From contig JAUNIS010000013.1 of the NCBI GenBank assembly GCA_030523325.1, positions 1 through 59,752 of the forward strand: a stretch of 59,752 nucleotides of DNA, written 5' to 3'. The translations under genes and the position numbers were made by a program. The notes below the pieces were generated by a model, which was not told the origin of the DNA, made no database searches, and saw only the letters and a list, made by a program, of their open reading frames with translations. Positions 25,262 through 33,381 of this stretch are shown one piece after another. Origin of the DNA: Phascolarctobacterium sp. Its GTDB lineage: Bacteria; Bacillota; Negativicutes; Acidaminococcales; Acidaminococcaceae. The first letter of the stretch is position 1. Every line of letters starts with the position of its first letter.

Positions 25262-25765
25262 TTACTTTTTGATGAATTGCTTTAATGCCGCCAGCCTAGG
25301 ATCAACAACAAACCTGTCACATCCACAGTCACCGAGATTAAGGTCAGCGCCACACACATGACATAGTCCTTTGCAGTCAGGCTTACACAGAGCTTGCATG
25401 GGCTCTGCGAGCAGCAGGCCTTCACGAAGGGGTTCCGTTATGTCGATAACGTCCGAGTCGTAAACAAAAGCATCTTGTTCGATATTTTCAGCACTGTCAG
25501 GATAGAACTTTTCGATAACCTCTGCCTCGAGATTGCCTTCAAAATCTTTTAAGCAGCGACCACACATGCGTTTCACACGCGTTTTCATTACTGCTTCTAA
25601 GAGAAGAACATCTCCTGCATTACTCATTTTACCGTCTAAACGAATTGTTCCAACTACATCCAAATCCTCGGAAGTAATCTCTAGCTCGGACGGTTCCAAG
25701 TCATAGGCAAGGCTTTTTTCACCTACAAGTCGTCTCTTGATTTCTGCGACATTTACTTTAATCAT
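25262..25765 (-). CDS. yceD: DUF177 / YceD family protein
   Basis: The 167-residue DUF177 protein has RMCGRCLKDF near the middle and a C-terminal Cys-rich segment CKPDCKGLCHVCGADLNLGDCGC, the family hallmark. Members are linked genetically and by gene order to rpmF and 23S rRNA processing; the biochemical role is not fully defined. GGTGAAAG precedes the ATG. A consensus promoter lies just upstream (25784-25812) and rpmF follows, so the two form an operon. Confidence 0.92.
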   Translation of the reverse strand: MIKVNVAEIKRRLVGEKSLAYDLEPSELEITSEDLDVVGTIRLDGKMSNAGDVLLLEAVMKTRVKRMCGRCLKDFEGNLEAEVIEKFYPDSAENIEQDAFVYDSDVIDITEPLREGLLLAEPMQALCKPDCKGLCHVCGADLNLGDCGCDRFVVDPRLAALKQFIKK

Positions 25766-25783
25766 CTTTCACCAATCGTTACA

Positions 25784-25812
25784 ATTATATCCATATGAGG
25801 TAACTTTGTCAA
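25784..25812 (-). promoter_or_regulatory. Sigma-A promoter of yceD-rpmF
   Basis: On the minus strand TTGACA (25812-25807), 17 bases, TATAAT (25789-25784). It is a perfect consensus placed immediately upstream of the yceD ribosome binding site, giving a very short leader. Confidence 0.9.
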
Positions 25813-26200
25813 GCAAAACATCTTGTCACACCTCAAAATATGGTAAATTTACAGCGGATAATATTATACACCATTTGAGAGAAAAAATATAGAGAAAGTT
25901 TTAATTATTTTTTATGGGTATGATATAATTTAGTTATGAGTTCTGAGTGCATAGTGCTGAGTGAAGGATAAAATTTGCGGAGCAAATTTTTTTGATTAAA
26001 ACTGATTTAGTTATGCATTTAGTTCCGAAGGAACGTATTGAAAATTTTGAGAGAAATTTATATCATTGACGATTAAAATCGCAAAAGAAAGATTAATTAC
26101 GAATAGATTTAATTTATCGAGACGAAGTCTCGATTCCTTCACTCAGCACTCAGCTCTCTGCACTATGCACTGATAATTAATAATCTTAGGGAGTTTGACA
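25813..26200. repeat. Intergenic region with two composite hairpin elements
   Basis: This gap holds no supported gene. A tract of GTTCTGAGTGCATAGTGCTGAG type leads into the hairpin AAAATTTGC-GGA-GCAAATTTT (25970-25990). A second hairpin ATCGAGAC-GAA-GTCTCGAT (26116-26134) leads into CACTCAGCACTCAGC and CACTATGCACTGATAA words. The two elements face opposite ways. The rest is AT-rich with no recognisable signal. Confidence 0.65.
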
Positions 26201-27358
26201 ATGAATGCAACCGGTATCGTGGCGGAGTATAATCCTTTTCACAATGGTCATGCTTTGCACATCAATAAAACTAAAGAAAAGCTCGGGCAACCCGTGATTG
26301 TTGTTATGAGTGGAAGCTTCGTACAAAGAGGCGAGCCTGCTTTCTTAGATAAGTGGACGAGAGCAAAGCTTGCTGCAAGCGGAGGAGCCAATCTAGTCTT
26401 GGAATTACCAACTGTTTTTTCTTTGCGAAGTGCAGAATTTTTTGCTCGTGGCAGCGTGGAGCTGCTTGCGGCGACTGGACTAGTGAACGTTATTTCCTGT
26501 GGAGCAGAGCATCCGGAAAATAATTTTAATCTGTTAGCTCAAAAATATTTAGAAGAAAATACTCAAAAAGAAATCAAAAAATATTTAGACGAAGGACTTT
26601 CCTATGCGGTTGCTTGTGAAAAAGCTTTGGGCTCTGAACTTTCTGCTCCCAATGATATTCTTGCCTTCGAATATGCCAAGGCTTGTCTGAAGTCAGGACT
26701 TAAGTTACATACATTTCAACGTGAGGGCTCTGGCTATAATGAGCAAACTCTCGGTGCTTTAGCAAGTGCTACAGCCATTCGTAAGGCTTTTGACGAGGGA
26801 AAGCTTAGTGAACTAAGTGAATGCCTTCCTAGTTATGCATTTGCGTCTCTAGAGACGAATGGTGCGGGTTATAGCAAAAATAAGCTTTGGAGTCTTATCC
26901 AATATGCGTTGGTGCATAATACCACTCAAGAAATCGCGGAGCTTTCTGAATGCAGTGAGGGTTTAGAAAATTTATTGAAAAGCGCAGAGGCTGCATGCTC
27001 TTTAGAAGAAGCCTTGCAGATTTGCACGAATAAACGTTACTCAACATCTCGGATTCGTCGCCTTTTTATGCAACTGCTTTTCGATAAATCTGTAGAAATT
27101 TTTAAGCAGGAACATCCTGCGTATATTCGCGTGCTGGCCTTTGACGATGTGGGTCGCGAGCTTCTTAAAGAAATGAAGCAAAGCGCAACTCTTCCCATCA
27201 TTAATAAATTGGGGCAACATCCAGAGCATGACCAATCGCGAGAGTTTACGCAAAGTATTTTCTTAGACGTCCTTGCTACAAATTTGCGCGAACTCGTCGG
27301 CAATGCAGATGCTCAATTGAACAGAGATTTTACTACGAGTCCGTTTTATAAAAAATAA
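26201..27358 (+). CDS. tRNA(Met) cytidine acetate ligase (TmcAL / YlbM family)
   Basis: The protein has about 385 residues from the ATG at 26201 (AGGGAG 7 bases upstream). The N-terminus MNATGIVAEYNPFHNGHALHI is the nucleotidyltransferase-type HxGH segment of the TmcAL family, followed by VVMSGSFVQRGEPAFLDKW and SGCAEH-like ISCGAEH, then SATAIRKAF. TmcAL makes N4-acetylcytidine at the wobble position of elongator tRNA(Met) using acetate and ATP. The C-terminal ~180 residues fit the family's all-helical domain. The gene is single, with repeats upstream and a membrane sensor gene 50 bases downstream. Confidence 0.9.
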   Translation: MNATGIVAEYNPFHNGHALHINKTKEKLGQPVIVVMSGSFVQRGEPAFLDKWTRAKLAASGGANLVLELPTVFSLRSAEFFARGSVELLAATGLVNVISCGAEHPENNFNLLAQKYLEENTQKEIKKYLDEGLSYAVACEKALGSELSAPNDILAFEYAKACLKSGLKLHTFQREGSGYNEQTLGALASATAIRKAFDEGKLSELSECLPSYAFASLETNGAGYSKNKLWSLIQYALVHNTTQEIAELSECSEGLENLLKSAEAACSLEEALQICTNKRYSTSRIRRLFMQLLFDKSVEIFKQEHPAYIRVLAFDDVGRELLKEMKQSATLPIINKLGQHPEHDQSREFTQSIFLDVLATNLRELVGNADAQLNRDFTTSPFYKK

Positions 27359-27408
27359 TTTATCAAAGAAAGCCTTAACTATTTTTAAATTTTTATGGAG
27401 TGTGAGCT

Positions 27409-29019
27409 ATGGAATTAAGAACGAACGAAAAAATAATAATTTTTGCCATACTCACACTAATAGCTTTGCTTGTGGTAGTGGTGACATTAGAGTCAGGCTT
27501 TGCGGCCGCTGGCAAATTTATTTTGAGTTACTTCAATCGTTATTTGGTGTTGATGGTTATTACTGCTATTTTCTTTGGCTTTCTGGCTGCACGTACCTTG
27601 CAAAAGGGTATTGCTAAATCCGTAACGATACTTGGTTTGTCTTTGGGCTTTCTTTATTTTTGTCGCAGTATCAAATTATTGACTGAAACAGGGGGGGTGG
27701 GACGGTTCTTTTGGTACTTGTACTATCCGGCTTGGTTCGGTATGGCCTTGGGCTTTTTAGGTGTAGTTTATTTTTCAGAAACAAGTGCCGAAGAAACTAG
27801 ATTCCCGACCTGGTGGAAGTTCTTGGCTGGGATTAGTTTAGTTTTGTCACTTGTCGTGCTGACAAATGATTATCATCAATTGATGTTTGTTTTTCTTCCT
27901 AATTTCGAGGATTACAACAATGTGTATCGTGAAGGTATTTTAGGTTTACAAATTAAATTTTTTCTTTTATGTGAGTTTGCTGCAGGCAATGTCTGGCTTA
28001 TCTATAAAGCAGTTCGTGGTTCATTCTATCGCGTGAAAATTCTTCTTCCTGGAATCGTTTTGAGTCTAGTATATATTTATTTGATATTTTACACCTTTAG
28101 ATGGTTCAATTTTCATAAATCCGAGGTAGCGACTGTCACAGGTATCGGAGCGATGCTTTATTTATTAGCTTGTATATATTCTAGAGTTATTCCTTTGAAT
28201 GTTGAATACGAAAAAGCTTTTGCAAGTAGTCAGTTAGGTATGCAGATTTTCGACAAAGCCGGAAAGCTTTATTATGAATCTAGTGACGCTAAGGAAAGAA
28301 AAGAAAATTTTATTCTTCACAGTTTGGATATCAAGAATGGTAAAGTTGTATGGCAAGAGGACATTAGCGACCTTTTGCTTTTGGAACAGTCGCTCAAAAA
28401 ACAAAACATCGCCCTTGCCCGCACGGAAGATATTTTATTGCAAGAAAAAAATATTCAGAGTGAAGCCTGGGATTTAAAATTACGCAATTCTATCTTCAAC
28501 GAAGTCGAACGCATTATCGAAGGCAAGAGAGATCGCCTTGTAGAAAGCTTGGGACTCGTCAAGTCTAATCGAGAATACGGCATCAAGCTTTTAAAGTTGC
28601 TTACGGGCTTTCTCAAGAAACGTTGCATGCTCTTCGTTGCTTCTAAAACAGATGGCATGGTGGATGCCTTAGAACTGCGCATGTCCATGCAGGAGACGAC
28701 CGTGTTCGCCCGTGAGGCTGGTTTATATACTGCCTTTAATTATAATTACAACGCACAACGCGTTAACGGTATCGGTGCAGGTCTTGTTTACGATTGTATG
28801 GAAGATATTATCTGGAACGGTCTGAAGGCTAAGTCTGACGGCTTGTTGATTACGGTCGATTGTGGAGAGCATTACGTTGGCTTGAAATGTATGGTCGCCG
28901 CAAACGAGTCTTGGCTGAAAAATACTTACGCAGATTTACTCAAGATGCTCAGCCCCAACATCGTTCAATATAACGAAACCGAGGACGCCATCTCTGTTTC
29001 TGTAAAAATGGGGGGGTGA
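27409..29019 (+). CDS. 7TM-type membrane sensor protein with degenerate kinase-like C-terminus
   Basis: The protein has 536 residues. About residues 9-265 hold seven or eight hydrophobic helices, similar to 7TM histidine-kinase input domains. A PAS-like or linker segment follows (YEKAFASSQLGMQIFDKAGKL, residues 268-320), then a coiled coil (LKKQNIALARTEDILLQEKN). The C-terminal ~170 residues read like a worn HATPase domain (LVYDCMEDIIWNGLKAKSDGLLITVD) without a clear phospho-His, N-box or G-boxes. GGAG lies upstream. It is followed after 5 bases by a kinase and then a response regulator, so it is probably the sensing partner. Ligand unknown. Confidence 0.72.
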   Translation: MELRTNEKIIIFAILTLIALLVVVVTLESGFAAAGKFILSYFNRYLVLMVITAIFFGFLAARTLQKGIAKSVTILGLSLGFLYFCRSIKLLTETGGVGRFFWYLYYPAWFGMALGFLGVVYFSETSAEETRFPTWWKFLAGISLVLSLVVLTNDYHQLMFVFLPNFEDYNNVYREGILGLQIKFFLLCEFAAGNVWLIYKAVRGSFYRVKILLPGIVLSLVYIYLIFYTFRWFNFHKSEVATVTGIGAMLYLLACIYSRVIPLNVEYEKAFASSQLGMQIFDKAGKLYYESSDAKERKENFILHSLDIKNGKVVWQEDISDLLLLEQSLKKQNIALARTEDILLQEKNIQSEAWDLKLRNSIFNEVERIIEGKRDRLVESLGLVKSNREYGIKLLKLLTGFLKKRCMLFVASKTDGMVDALELRMSMQETTVFAREAGLYTAFNYNYNAQRVNGIGAGLVYDCMEDIIWNGLKAKSDGLLITVDCGEHYVGLKCMVAANESWLKNTYADLLKMLSPNIVQYNETEDAISVSVKMGG

Positions 29020-29024
29020 GCTGA

Positions 29025-30065
29025 ATGATTATTTTACAAGATAGTCAGTTTCTTTATTTACAAATAGTCGTCGCCTCAGCCGTCTTCTTGCTTTCCATTC
29101 ATCTTTTCTTGACAATTTTAAATCGCGACGAAAAGCAGTTGGGTTTAAACTCCATTAAAGAGGCTTTGGATAAATTAACAACAGGTGTCGTCTTCGCAGA
29201 TGCTCAAGATGAAATTTTTTTAACAAATCTCTTTGCACGCAAGCATATGCTCAAACATTTTAATTTATATCACAGAGATATGGAAACGCTTTGGCAGGCC
29301 GTACGTTCTATGGAAGTCAACGTCAGTGCTGATGAAGATAGCGTTATTACTTTAGAGGATGGACGCTATTATTATGCTTTGTTGAAAAATTTGGGACCGG
29401 ACAACGGTAAGCAGCTTACCATTACTGATGTTACCAAAGAAATATCTTTGCAGAACGAACTAATTTGTAATCAAAAAATTCTTATGCAGAGAAACGATAA
29501 AATTCGTGAGATTCTCTTGCATTTGGAAGATGTTAAGCGAGAGCAAGTTACCTCCTATATGCATTTTCGTTTGCACGATATTCTTGGACAGCGTCTTTCC
29601 ATGCTAGAAAGATTTTTAAATAATCCCGACTTGATAACTTACGATAAGCTTGAACCATTAGTTTATAATTTGACCAAGGATTTACGTGAGGGTTTTGAAC
29701 GTGAGCCTAAAGAAATTCTCGACGACTTGCAAAATAGCTTTAAACTTTTGAATGTAGATTTGCTAGTCATTGGCGGCTTGCCCGAGGATAAACGCATTGC
29801 CTTGCTTTTTGTTGCAACTATGCGTGAGGCAGCAACTAACGCAGTACGTCATGGACATGCTAATACTATTACAGCAACCATATATGAGTTAATGGATAAT
29901 TATTGTCTTGATATTAAGGATAATGGCATAGGTGCAAAAGAATTCGTGCCGGGTAACGGAATTAAAGGTATGGAGCTTAGGGTTCGTCAAACCGGCGGAG
30001 AAATTTTTTTCGATACAACCAATGGTTTCATAATTCATGTTCGGGTAGGAGGTAAGCATGCTTAA
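29025..30065 (+). CDS. NarL/DegS-type sensor histidine kinase
   Basis: The 346-residue protein has one N-terminal membrane helix (YLQIVVASAVFLLSIHLFLTIL), a PAS-like region (about 45-150), a dimerization helix pair with HFRLHDILGQRLSMLERF (phospho-acceptor His near residue 183), and a C-terminal HATPase domain (REAATNAVRHGHA N-box; DIKDNGIGA; GNGIKGMELRV). This is the HisKA_3 class that pairs with NarL/LuxR regulators, and such a regulator follows with an 8-base overlap. GGGGGGTGA lies upstream. The signal probably comes through the 7TM protein encoded just before it. Confidence 0.88.
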   Translation: MIILQDSQFLYLQIVVASAVFLLSIHLFLTILNRDEKQLGLNSIKEALDKLTTGVVFADAQDEIFLTNLFARKHMLKHFNLYHRDMETLWQAVRSMEVNVSADEDSVITLEDGRYYYALLKNLGPDNGKQLTITDVTKEISLQNELICNQKILMQRNDKIREILLHLEDVKREQVTSYMHFRLHDILGQRLSMLERFLNNPDLITYDKLEPLVYNLTKDLREGFEREPKEILDDLQNSFKLLNVDLLVIGGLPEDKRIALLFVATMREAATNAVRHGHANTITATIYELMDNYCLDIKDNGIGAKEFVPGNGIKGMELRVRQTGGEIFFDTTNGFIIHVRVGGKHA

Positions 30066-30678
30066 AATTTTGCTTGTGGATGATCAAAAAGTTCTCTTAG
30101 ACGCTTTCGTGAATGCTTTAAGTAAAAACGAAGATTTCGAAATTGTTGGTAGTCTCACAGAAGCTCGCCTCGCAGATATCGCTTGTCAACGTTTGAACGC
30201 GGATGTAGTTTTGCTAGATATTTGTACGGATGGAGGACTCACGGGTCTTGAGGCTATTCCACGTATTAAAGAAAACTCGCCTCACACGAAAATTATTATC
30301 ATGACTGGCTTCCCGGAAATGAGTTTTCTCGAGCGGGCACAAAAAGCTGGCGCTGACAGTTTTATCTATAAAAGCAATACTATGGAAGAATTCGTCGACT
30401 GCATTCGTAAGACGGCTGCTGGAGAACGTTGTTATCCTGATACCCACAAGGAGTATACTTTTGGGAGTGATAATGAGGTTCTTACCGAAAGAGAACTAGA
30501 GGTGCTTCGTTATTTTTCTGAGGGCATGAGCCGTAAGGAAATTGCCGATAAGCTTTTTGTTTCTACGTCAACAGTTAATTATCATATCAATAACATGCTC
30601 ATTAAAACCGGGTATAAAAATCTTATTGGACTCGCTTTGGAAGCGGCGAATAAAGGGTACATTAATACGAAGGTTTAG
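30058..30678 (+). CDS. NarL/LuxR-family response regulator
   Basis: The protein has 206 residues. The receiver domain has the acidic pair in LLVDDQKVLL, the phospho-Asp in VVLLDICTDGG (near residue 55), the Thr in IIIMTGF and the Lys in FIYKSNT. The C-terminal LuxR helix-turn-helix is LTERELEVLRYFSEGMSRKEIA...STVNYHINNML. It overlaps the kinase gene by 8 bases, with GTAGGAGG before its ATG. Its targets are unknown. It is one candidate for the factor that binds the palindromic promoters in this window, but nothing in the sequence proves that. Confidence 0.92.
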   Translation: MLKILLVDDQKVLLDAFVNALSKNEDFEIVGSLTEARLADIACQRLNADVVLLDICTDGGLTGLEAIPRIKENSPHTKIIIMTGFPEMSFLERAQKAGADSFIYKSNTMEEFVDCIRKTAAGERCYPDTHKEYTFGSDNEVLTERELEVLRYFSEGMSRKEIADKLFVSTSTVNYHINNMLIKTGYKNLIGLALEAANKGYINTKV

Positions 30679-30706
30679 TGGATTTAATATTTACTTGTTG
30701 GTGGAT

Positions 30707-30768
30707 CTTAATTCGGAATTCGGACTGCGGAATTCGGAATTAAGGATGGATTTTGCGAAGCAAAATCC
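30707..30768. repeat. ATTCGGAATT tract and tri-loop hairpin (left flank of the four-helix gene)
   Basis: AATTCGGAATTCGGACTGCGG-type words are followed by a perfect hairpin GGATTTTGC-GAA-GCAAAATCC (30748-30768). The inverted counterpart of the tract lies at 31212-31250, on the other side of the gene at 30827. Confidence 0.75.
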
Positions 30769-30826
30769 TTTTGATAAAATTAATAATTGAATCATATAAG
30801 TAAGCAAAAAGGTTAGGAAGGACAAA

Positions 30827-31186
30827 ATGAAAGAGGATAATGTTGTTGCGGATAAAAGTAAAAAGTTTGCGTTAAGAATTATCAAATTGTATTATTATTT
30901 ATGCAATGAAAAGAAAGAATATATTCTTTCCAAACAGTTGTTACGTAGCGGAACAAGTATAGGTGCAAATGTTAAAGAGTCAGTACGTGCTCAGAGTAAA
31001 GCAGATTTTTATTCCAAACTTAACATAGCTCTTAAAGAGAGTAGTGAGACCGAATATTGGTTAGAATTGCTACATGAAAGTAATATAATTGATGAAGTTG
31101 CTTTCAATAGCATTTATAGTGATTGTCAAGAACTGATTAGAATTCTTGTGTCTATAACTAAAAATCAAAGGAGTTCTTTAGATTAG
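30827..31186 (+). CDS. Four helix bundle protein (23S rRNA intervening-sequence / S23 family)
   Basis: The 119-residue, all-helical protein matches the S23/IVP family: FALRIIKLYYYLC, the conserved YILSKQLLRSGTSIGANVKES, SKADFYSKLNIALKESSETEYWLELL and a C-terminal helix ending in LRILVSITKNQR-like sequence. Relatives sit inside 23S rRNA intervening sequences or accompany diversity-generating retroelements (Avd). Here there is neither rRNA nor reverse transcriptase nearby. GGAAGGA lies upstream of the ATG. The gene is bracketed by inverted ATTCGG repeats and hairpins, suggesting it moved in as a unit. Function unknown. Confidence 0.88.
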   Translation: MKEDNVVADKSKKFALRIIKLYYYLCNEKKEYILSKQLLRSGTSIGANVKESVRAQSKADFYSKLNIALKESSETEYWLELLHESNIIDEVAFNSIYSDCQELIRILVSITKNQRSSLD

Positions 31187-31194
31187 TTTTAATT

Positions 31195-31250
31195 ATCGAG
31201 CGAAGCTCGATTCCATAATTCCGAATTCCGCATTCCGAATTCCGAATTGT
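31195..31250. repeat. Tri-loop hairpin and ATTCCG tract (right flank of the four-helix gene)
   Basis: A hairpin ATCGAGC-GAA-GCTCGAT (31195-31211) is followed by AATTCCGAATTCCGCATTCC words, the inverse of the tract at 30707-30740. Confidence 0.75.
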
Positions 31251-31282
31251 TCAAATGTTTTTCCTGCGAATTAAATTTTAAT

Positions 31283-31328
31283 ACTGAGATTCCCCTCAGT
31301 ATATATTTTTGGCGTTTTGTGGTATATT
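31283..31328 (+). promoter_or_regulatory. Palindromic activator-type promoter, copy E
   Basis: A perfect ACTGAG (31283-31288) - ATTCCC - CTCAGT (31295-31300), 22 bases, then TATATT (31323-31328). It drives the SPFH/zinc-ribbon gene at 31423. Two GTCTGTCT words follow in the leader. Confidence 0.68.
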
Positions 31329-31422
31329 ATATATAGACTTCGGTCTGTCTGGTTTGATATAGACGTTTAGTCTGTCTAATTTTGTTAAAATTTTATTATT
31401 TATCATAAGGAGGATTAATACC

Positions 31423-32883
31423 ATGGGTTTAATCAAAGCTGGTATGGGCGCTGTTGGTGGCGTACTTGCCGATCAATGGAAAGAGTTTATCTATTGTGAA
31501 AGCATGCCCCCAAATATTTTAGTTCAAAAGGGTCAAAAACGACTCTCCTCTCAAGGTCGTAGTTCTAACACTACCGCAGAAGACAACATCATCTCCAATG
31601 GCTCCGTTATTTCCGTTAACGTTGGTCAATGCATGTTGATTGTTGAATCTGGTAAGGTTGTCGATTTCTGTGCTGAGCCTGGTGAATTCGTATACGATAA
31701 GAGCACTGAGCCTTCTCTCTTCCAAGGCGGCGAATTAAAAGACAACGTTATTGCTGTTTTCAAACAAATTGGTAAACGTTTTACCTTTGGCGGTGACCCT
31801 GGCAAGGATCAACGTGTTTACTACTTCAATCTGAAAGAGATCATCGGTAATAAATACGGCACTCCTTCCGCTATTCCTTTCAAAGTTGTTGAAAAATCCA
31901 TCAACTTCGAGATGACTACCACTATTAAATGCTTCGGCGAATATTCCTACAAGATCGTTGACCCGATTCTTTTCTACACCAATGTATGCAATAACGTAAG
32001 CGACGCATATGATCGTTCTAACTTAGATGGCCAATTAAAAACTGAACTCCTGACCGCTCTTGGTCCTACCTTTGGTTTCTTCTCCGGTAAAATCGGTTAT
32101 GACGAACTCCCGATGCATAACTTTGAAATCGCTGATAAGCTTAACGAAATTCTTTCCAAAAAATGGAGAGACTTGCGCGGCATCGAAGTAGTTTCCTTCG
32201 GTATTTCTTCCGTAAAAGCAAGAGAAGAAGACGAAGAAGCATTGAGAGAAATGCAAAGAACTCATGCCCTCAACAATCCTGGTCTGGCAGCAGCTTATTC
32301 CGTACAAGCAGCTGGTAGAGCTATGAACACTGCTGCAGCTAATACAGCTGGTGCAATGACTGGCTTTATGGGTATGGGCATGGCTCAAGGTATGGGCGGT
32401 GGCATGAATCCTGCTGGTATGTTCCAACAAGCTCAAATGCAACAACAACCTGGTTATGGCATGCAACCTCAATATCAAGCAGGCGTTGGTTATGGTCAAC
32501 CTCAAGCTCCTCAAGCACCTGCAGGCTGGACTTGTTCTTGCGGACAAACTGGTAACACCGGCAAATTCTGTGCAAATTGTGGTGGTCCGAAGCCTGAACC
32601 TAAACCGGCTGCTGGTGCCTGGAAATGTTCCTGTGGTACCGAAAACACCGGCAAGTTCTGTGCAAATTGCGGCAGTCCTAAACCGGCTGAACAAGAAGGT
32701 TGGACCTGCTCTTGCGGTACTGTAAATAAAGGCAAATTCTGTGCAAATTGTGGTTCTAAAAAACCTGCAGGCGCACCGCTTTATAAATGCGATAAATGTG
32801 GCTGGCAACCTGAAGATCCGACTAATCCGCCTAAGTTCTGTCCTGAATGTGGCGACATCTTTGACGATAACGACAAGATTTAA
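31423..32883 (+). CDS. SPFH-domain protein with four C-terminal zinc ribbons (YdjI-like)
   Basis: The 486-residue protein has an SPFH/band-7-type domain at about residues 1-290 (DQWKEFIYCESMPPNILVQKG; FGISSVKAREEDEEALREMQ). A Met/Gly/Gln-rich linker follows (about 300-360). Four zinc ribbons close the chain, three of the form CSCG...GKFCANCG and one CDKCGW...FCPECG. This is the architecture of B. subtilis YdjI, whose operon (pspA-ydjGHI) acts in membrane stress. Genes equivalent to ydjG and ydjH follow here, but no pspA is adjacent. AAGGAGG lies upstream. The palindromic promoter at 31283 drives it. Confidence 0.88.
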   Translation: MGLIKAGMGAVGGVLADQWKEFIYCESMPPNILVQKGQKRLSSQGRSSNTTAEDNIISNGSVISVNVGQCMLIVESGKVVDFCAEPGEFVYDKSTEPSLFQGGELKDNVIAVFKQIGKRFTFGGDPGKDQRVYYFNLKEIIGNKYGTPSAIPFKVVEKSINFEMTTTIKCFGEYSYKIVDPILFYTNVCNNVSDAYDRSNLDGQLKTELLTALGPTFGFFSGKIGYDELPMHNFEIADKLNEILSKKWRDLRGIEVVSFGISSVKAREEDEEALREMQRTHALNNPGLAAAYSVQAAGRAMNTAAANTAGAMTGFMGMGMAQGMGGGMNPAGMFQQAQMQQQPGYGMQPQYQAGVGYGQPQAPQAPAGWTCSCGQTGNTGKFCANCGGPKPEPKPAAGAWKCSCGTENTGKFCANCGSPKPAEQEGWTCSCGTVNKGKFCANCGSKKPAGAPLYKCDKCGWQPEDPTNPPKFCPECGDIFDDNDKI

Positions 32884-32888
32884 TTCAA

Positions 32889-32996
32889 GAAAACTTTCAT
32901 AGCAGGCCATCTGCTTTGTCAACCCTCCTAGACGTACGCTTTTTTCAGTACGCCGTCGTCGGGTTTTCGCGCAGCTGGCCTACTCTAAAAGTTTTG
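32889..32996. repeat. Long palindrome family, copy 3
   Basis: The ends GAAAACTTTCATAGCAGGCCA and TGGCCTACTCTAAAAGTTTT are imperfect inverted repeats. The core GACGTACGC...CAGTACGCCGTC is a hairpin. It begins 6 bases after the stop of the SPFH gene and is closely related to the element at 39857. Confidence 0.75.
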
Positions 32997-33004
32997 AGAA
33001 GCCT

Positions 33005-33361
33005 AAAATAAAATCGGAGATAATCGCTTTATACTTCGTTTTCGTCGAATTCGCTTGCGGTCCGTACGCTTTAGTACTGTCCTACAAGTGAATTCTCCTG
33101 CGGCCTCGTCTAAAGACGATTCTTTCCGATTTGACGTAAAACAATTAATCAAGTTGAAGATATTTGGTTTATACTTCGTTGTCGAAAAATTTTCAATCGG
33201 TCATTACGTTTTAGTACTGTCCCGATTGCAAAATTTTCTTCCGCCTCGTCTAAACGCAAATCTTTTCAATTTGTAAGTTCGAAATAATTATTTTTATAAA
33301 AATCTTAACTAAACCGGAGATAGTTGTCGCGAGACGATTATTTTCGGTTTAGAGAATTTTT
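33005..33361. repeat. Two tandem long palindromes and a smaller one
   Basis: The first palindrome (about 33010-33132) is bounded by AAATCGGA and TCCGATTT. The second (about 33150-33283) is bounded by CAAGTTGAAGAT and ATCTTTTCAATTTG. Both share TTTATACTTCGTT, TACG.TTTAGTACTGTCC and CCTCGTCTAAA blocks at matching positions. A third, smaller palindrome lies at 33314-33354 (AAACCG / CGGTTT). The region separates the SPFH gene from the next gene and could form large structures in the mRNA. No gene is supported here. Confidence 0.7.
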
Positions 33362-33381
33362 TGTTTCAAGGGGAGATAAAT

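Noticed and set aside
30542..30790. 82-residue ORF overlapping the response regulator and repeats
   Set aside because: It lies in another frame of a solid gene and continues into ATTCGG repeats; no start site.
32035..32922. 295-residue minus-strand ORF opposite the SPFH gene
   Set aside because: It mirrors the zinc-ribbon repeats on the other strand; the plus-strand protein has clear domains.
33055..33276. 73-residue ORF between the SPFH and zinc-ribbon genes
   Set aside because: It is a by-product of the tandem palindromes.
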